From positions 1 to 64,000 of the forward strand of contig JBLHVI010000005.1 in the NCBI GenBank assembly GCA_047630175.1: a stretch of 64,000 bases of DNA, written 5' to 3'. This document shows positions 61,158 through 64,000 of this stretch, one piece after another. The DNA is from UBA4582 sp047630175. Its GTDB lineage: Bacteria > Pseudomonadota > Gammaproteobacteria > Pseudomonadales > Azotimanducaceae. The position numbers were made by a program, and so were the translations under genes. The notes below the pieces were generated by a model. The model searched no databases and was not told where the DNA came from. It worked only from the letters and a program-made list of their open reading frames with translations. Position 1 is the first letter of the stretch, and each line of letters opens with the position of its first letter.

Positions 61158-61931
61158 CTACTGACCCGACCAATTAGGCGCGCGCTTTTCAGCAAACGCT
61201 TTCGGCCCTTCGACAAAATCTGCCGACCCATACATCGTCTGTATCTGCGCGTACTTGCCCTTAATGGCCTCTTCAAGACTAGCGGCACTCATGCCCTGCA
61301 TCGCCGCTTCCTTACTACTGCGCACCGACAGCGGGGCGCACTCGAGGATCTGTGCAGCCCAGGCTCGGGCTCCGTTAAGTGCCTCGCCGGCGGCGACCAC
61401 ATCATTCACAAACCCTAACGCCTTGCCTTCGGCAGCGCCGACCCGGCGACCCGTGAGCAGCATGCCCATAGCCTGCTTCATGCCAATCTCGCGCGGCAGC
61501 CTGTGAATGCCGCCCGCAAGTGCCGCCAAGCCAACGCGTGGCTCCGGCAGAGCGAAGATAGCATTGTCCGCAGCAATAATCAGATCGCAGGCCAGTGCAA
61601 TCTCGAAACCACCGCCCATCGCAATGCCATTGACCGCAGCGATCACCGGTTTGGCGCAGTCGAAACGCGAAGTCAGGCCCGCAAATCCCGTTGCCGGCGA
61701 ATACATCTTGCCTCCAGTAGCTTGGTACTTGAGGTCATTTCCCGCGCTAAAGGCCCGATCACCTGCACCCGTGATAATGGCGACCCACTGCTCCGGGTCT
61801 GCCGCAAAGTCATCAAATACCTCGGCGAGCTCAGCATTTGCTGGCGGATGCAGTGAATTCATCACATCCGGGCGCTGAATGGTGACGATGGTCAATCTAC
61901 CTTCTTTCTCAACACTGCAAAATTCTGGCAT
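61158..61931 (-). CDS. Enoyl-CoA hydratase/isomerase (crotonase family)
   Basis: 257 residues from ATG 61931, which follows a perfect AAGGAGG. The frame is open to 62012. Crotonase signatures are FSAGNDLKY (oxyanion loop) and NGIAMGGGFEIALACDL with the first catalytic Glu, and LPEPRVGLAALAGGIHRLPR with the second. Both catalytic glutamates are kept, so hydratase activity is likely. The usual partners (acyl-CoA dehydrogenase, thiolase) are not nearby. Confidence 0.92.
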   Translation of the reverse strand: MPEFCSVEKEGRLTIVTIQRPDVMNSLHPPANAELAEVFDDFAADPEQWVAIITGAGDRAFSAGNDLKYQATGGKMYSPATGFAGLTSRFDCAKPVIAAVNGIAMGGGFEIALACDLIIAADNAIFALPEPRVGLAALAGGIHRLPREIGMKQAMGMLLTGRRVGAAEGKALGFVNDVVAAGEALNGARAWAAQILECAPLSVRSSKEAAMQGMSAASLEEAIKGKYAQIQTMYGSADFVEGPKAFAEKRAPNWSGQ

Positions 61932-62054
61932 TAAAACCTCCTTGTCAAAGCATAAAATGAATAACTGAAGCGTAGGCGTTCTTGACGAAAATGCCATATT
62001 ACCAGTATGCACTCAGCGATTAACAGCCAGACCCATGCCTGACCAACAATACCC

Positions 62055-63242
62055 CTAGACTTGCTGCAGCGCCTTCTTAAAGCGCTCTACCGCCTGCACC
62101 AGAATAGACCGTGGACAGCCAAAGTTCAGGCGCACGAATCCCTCGCCACTAAATTGCTCACCCTTAGATAGCCCCAACCCGTGAGACTCAAAAAAACTGG
62201 CCGGGTTATTCAAACCCAGCGCCGATACATCAATCCAAGCAAGATAGGTCGCCTCCACCGCATGCATATGAATGCCAGGCAACGCGTTTAACGCCTCAGT
62301 TAAATAATCGCGGTTGCCTTGCAGATAGGTCAACAGCCCTGCATGCCAGTCAGCACAGTCGCGGTATGCTGCTAGCATCGCCTCGTACGCCAATAAACTC
62401 AGGCCTGGCAGAACGCCCTCGCCGGCCGCATTAAATCGCGCGCGTAACACAGGATTCTGAATCACCGCGAAAGATCCGCCCAAGCCCGCAATGTTGAAGG
62501 TCTTACTAGGCGCCAGCAGCGTTACCGTGCGCGACGCGGCATCAGCGCTTATGGTCGCTATAGGAATATGCTGGCGACCATCCAGTAACAGGTCACAGTG
62601 AATTTCATCTGAGCAAATCAGGAGGTCTTCACGCTCACAGATCATCGCAATCTGGGTCAATTCATCACGGTCTAACGCCCGACCCACCGGATTAAACGGA
62701 TTACATAACATTAATAATCTGGCATGGCCCCGCGCTTCTGCGTCCAGCGCCTTCAGCGGAAACCTAAAGCCGTCAGCAGTTGTCTCCACCGGTAAATGGA
62801 TCAACTCCCTAGACTGCAGCTTTGGCGCTTCTAGGAATGGGTAATACACCGGCGTCGCCGTCACCGCGGCTTCACCCTCGTGCAGCAATCCACGACAAGC
62901 CATATTCAGGCCCGGCACCACACCCGGCATAAAGACAATATCCTCAGCGCTAACCTGCCATTGATAAAGACGCTGCAGCCGCTCAATAATAACCTCTTCA
63001 AGATCTGGCGGTGGCAGCGTGTAGCCAAAAATACCATGGTCGACCCTTTTCTGTAGCGCTTCAATGATCGGCGCAGGCGACCGAAAATCCATGTCCGCCA
63101 CCCATAAAGGCAGAATATCGCGCCCCGCATACTTCTCGTATTTCGTGCAATGCGTCTTGCTGCGGTCAACGACTTGATCAAAGGCTTGCTGAAAGCCTTG
63201 AGCAGCGGCTTGTTTAGCTTCTTGTTCAAGATTGGAATTCAT
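62055..63242 (-). CDS. PLP-dependent MalY/PatB-type cystathionine beta-lyase
   Basis: 395 residues from ATG 63242; TTG 63287 and ATG 63254 are alternatives. The PatB/MalY hallmarks are visible: FDQVVDRSKTHCTKYEKY, LPLWVADMDFRSPAPI, MPGVVPGLNMA, CNPFNPVGRAL, SDEIHCDLLLDG and the PLP lysine in APSKTFNIAGLGG. These enzymes split cystathionine or cysteine-type substrates. It is divergent from msrA, another sulfur gene. Confidence 0.9.
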   Translation of the reverse strand: MNSNLEQEAKQAAAQGFQQAFDQVVDRSKTHCTKYEKYAGRDILPLWVADMDFRSPAPIIEALQKRVDHGIFGYTLPPPDLEEVIIERLQRLYQWQVSAEDIVFMPGVVPGLNMACRGLLHEGEAAVTATPVYYPFLEAPKLQSRELIHLPVETTADGFRFPLKALDAEARGHARLLMLCNPFNPVGRALDRDELTQIAMICEREDLLICSDEIHCDLLLDGRQHIPIATISADAASRTVTLLAPSKTFNIAGLGGSFAVIQNPVLRARFNAAGEGVLPGLSLLAYEAMLAAYRDCADWHAGLLTYLQGNRDYLTEALNALPGIHMHAVEATYLAWIDVSALGLNNPASFFESHGLGLSKGEQFSGEGFVRLNFGCPRSILVQAVERFKKALQQV

Positions 63243-63320
63243 CGCGTGATCCATTTGTTCGAATGTGGGAGTATAACAATCTTTCAAATCACCGTTTACC
63301 TTCTCGCGAGGAGTACACTG

Positions 63321-63968
63321 ATGGGCCTATTTACCCGAAAATCCGCCATCCCAGCAGCCGCTGATTCATTGCCCGGCCGCAGCAATTCTATGCCCGTTCC
63401 TGACAGCCATTTTCTCACTGGAGAACCCCTGCAGCCGCCTTTTGCAGCGCATTTGCAACAAGCAGTTTTTGGCATGGGTTGTTTCTGGGGCGCGGAACGT
63501 CGCTTCTGGGAGGCCCCAGGGGTTGTTACTACCGCCGCAGGTTACGTCGGCGGCACAACACCGAACCCTACCTACGAAGAAGTTTGTTCCGGCATGACCG
63601 GTCACAACGAAGTGGTGCTGGTTGTGTTCGACCCTGCCGTCACGAGCTATGCTAACCTACTGACCCTTTTCTGGGAGAGCCATAACCCGACGCAAGGCAT
63701 GCGCCAAGGTAACGATATGGGCACCCAATACCGCTCGGGCATCTACACCTTCACCCCAGAGCAGCTCACCGAAGCCCAAGCCAGCGAACAACAGTTTCAG
63801 GCCAGCCTCGACGAAGCCGGTTTCAGCAAAATCACAACAGAAATAGCCCCTGTTGCCGACTTCTATTACGCCGAGCACTACCACCAGCAGTACCTAGCCA
63901 AAGTCCCTGACGGCTACTGTGGCCTAGGTGGCACCGGTGTTTGCTACGCGCCCGGCACTAGCACTTAA
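63321..63968 (+). CDS. msrA: Peptide methionine-S-sulfoxide reductase MsrA
   Basis: 215 residues from ATG 63321, preceded by GCGAGGAG at 7 nt; the frame is open to 63150 but unused. The catalytic cysteine is C54 in GMGCFWGAERRFW. VTTAAGYVGG, GHNEVVLVVFDP, DMGTQYRSGIYT and AEHYHQQYL are present. The recycling cysteine is in GYCGLGGTGVCY. The first 45 residues extend beyond the core without a clear signal peptide. It repairs oxidised methionine. Confidence 0.95.
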   Translation: MGLFTRKSAIPAAADSLPGRSNSMPVPDSHFLTGEPLQPPFAAHLQQAVFGMGCFWGAERRFWEAPGVVTTAAGYVGGTTPNPTYEEVCSGMTGHNEVVLVVFDPAVTSYANLLTLFWESHNPTQGMRQGNDMGTQYRSGIYTFTPEQLTEAQASEQQFQASLDEAGFSKITTEIAPVADFYYAEHYHQQYLAKVPDGYCGLGGTGVCYAPGTST

Positions 63969-64000
63969 CGAGACCCAAAGCCCAGTGAGATGGCACATAC

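Overview
The window looks like chromosome of a marine gammaproteobacterium of the wide Pseudomonas/Cellvibrio branch (SAR92- or OM60-like). This is inferred from gene order and the marine flavour of the accessory genes, not from a marker-gene search. The left end keeps a Pseudomonas-type order on the minus strand: fmdB, aspS, yebC, ruvC-ruvA-ruvB, tolQ-tolR-tolA-tolB-pal-cpoB, queE-queC. A tRNA-Lys(TTT), nadA, bepA and a tusA-like gene lie beyond. NhaD Na+/H+ antiport, a TRAP transporter and a probable halohydrin dehalogenase fit a marine heterotroph. No phage, insertion sequence, CRISPR array or rRNA was seen.

Layout. 1-4.5 kb: tusA-like, bepA, nadA, a glutathione-synthetase-like ATP-grasp gene and tRNA-Lys. 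4.7-6.6 kb: a small HTH-like protein and an orphan NtrC-type sigma-54 activator. 6.7-18.8 kb: queuosine precursor, Tol-Pal, Ruv, YebC, AspS and FmdB genes in one minus-strand run. 19-30 kb: a degenerate HD-GYP protein, an HU-like histone-tailed protein, proS, a TlpA-like lipoprotein, a YihY-type membrane protein, a YgiN-like monooxygenase, a YdfG-type SDR, prpE, an unknown protein and an AMACR-type CoA transferase/racemase. 30-40 kb: DUF2971 protein, carboxylesterase, miaE, a glycosyltransferase-like protein, argC (type 2), a class I aminotransferase, a DEAD-box helicase, a cupin, DUF2237, halohydrin dehalogenase-like SDR and GNAT. 40-50.5 kb: amt with a readable sigma-54 promoter, TRAP dctPQM, an alpha/beta hydrolase, a TauD-type dioxygenase, small unknowns, a VOC protein, a membrane protein, a 5'-truncated metallo-beta-lactamase remnant and a PNPOx-like flavoprotein. 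50.5-51 kb: a gene-free gap that reads as a small-RNA transcription unit. 51-57.8 kb: metR, an HD hydrolase and a glycosyltransferase/methyltransferase/alpha-alpha-barrel/methyltransferase cassette. 57.8-64 kb: moeA-moaB, nhaD, enoyl-CoA hydratase, patB/malY-type lyase and msrA.

The most interesting signals are: (1) the apparent ~220-nt RNA at about 50645-50863, with promoter and terminator and a 13-nt perfect complement to the 16S rRNA 3' end; (2) an SDR with the full halohydrin dehalogenase signature; (3) queE, whose conserved N-terminus is in frame but has no ATG, GTG or TTG start; (4) a 14-bp repeat array before argC that encodes a 19-residue ORF coupled to argC; (5) the translationally coupled, uncharacterised glycan-like cassette at 53-57 kb; and (6) many short tandem duplications in intergenic gaps.
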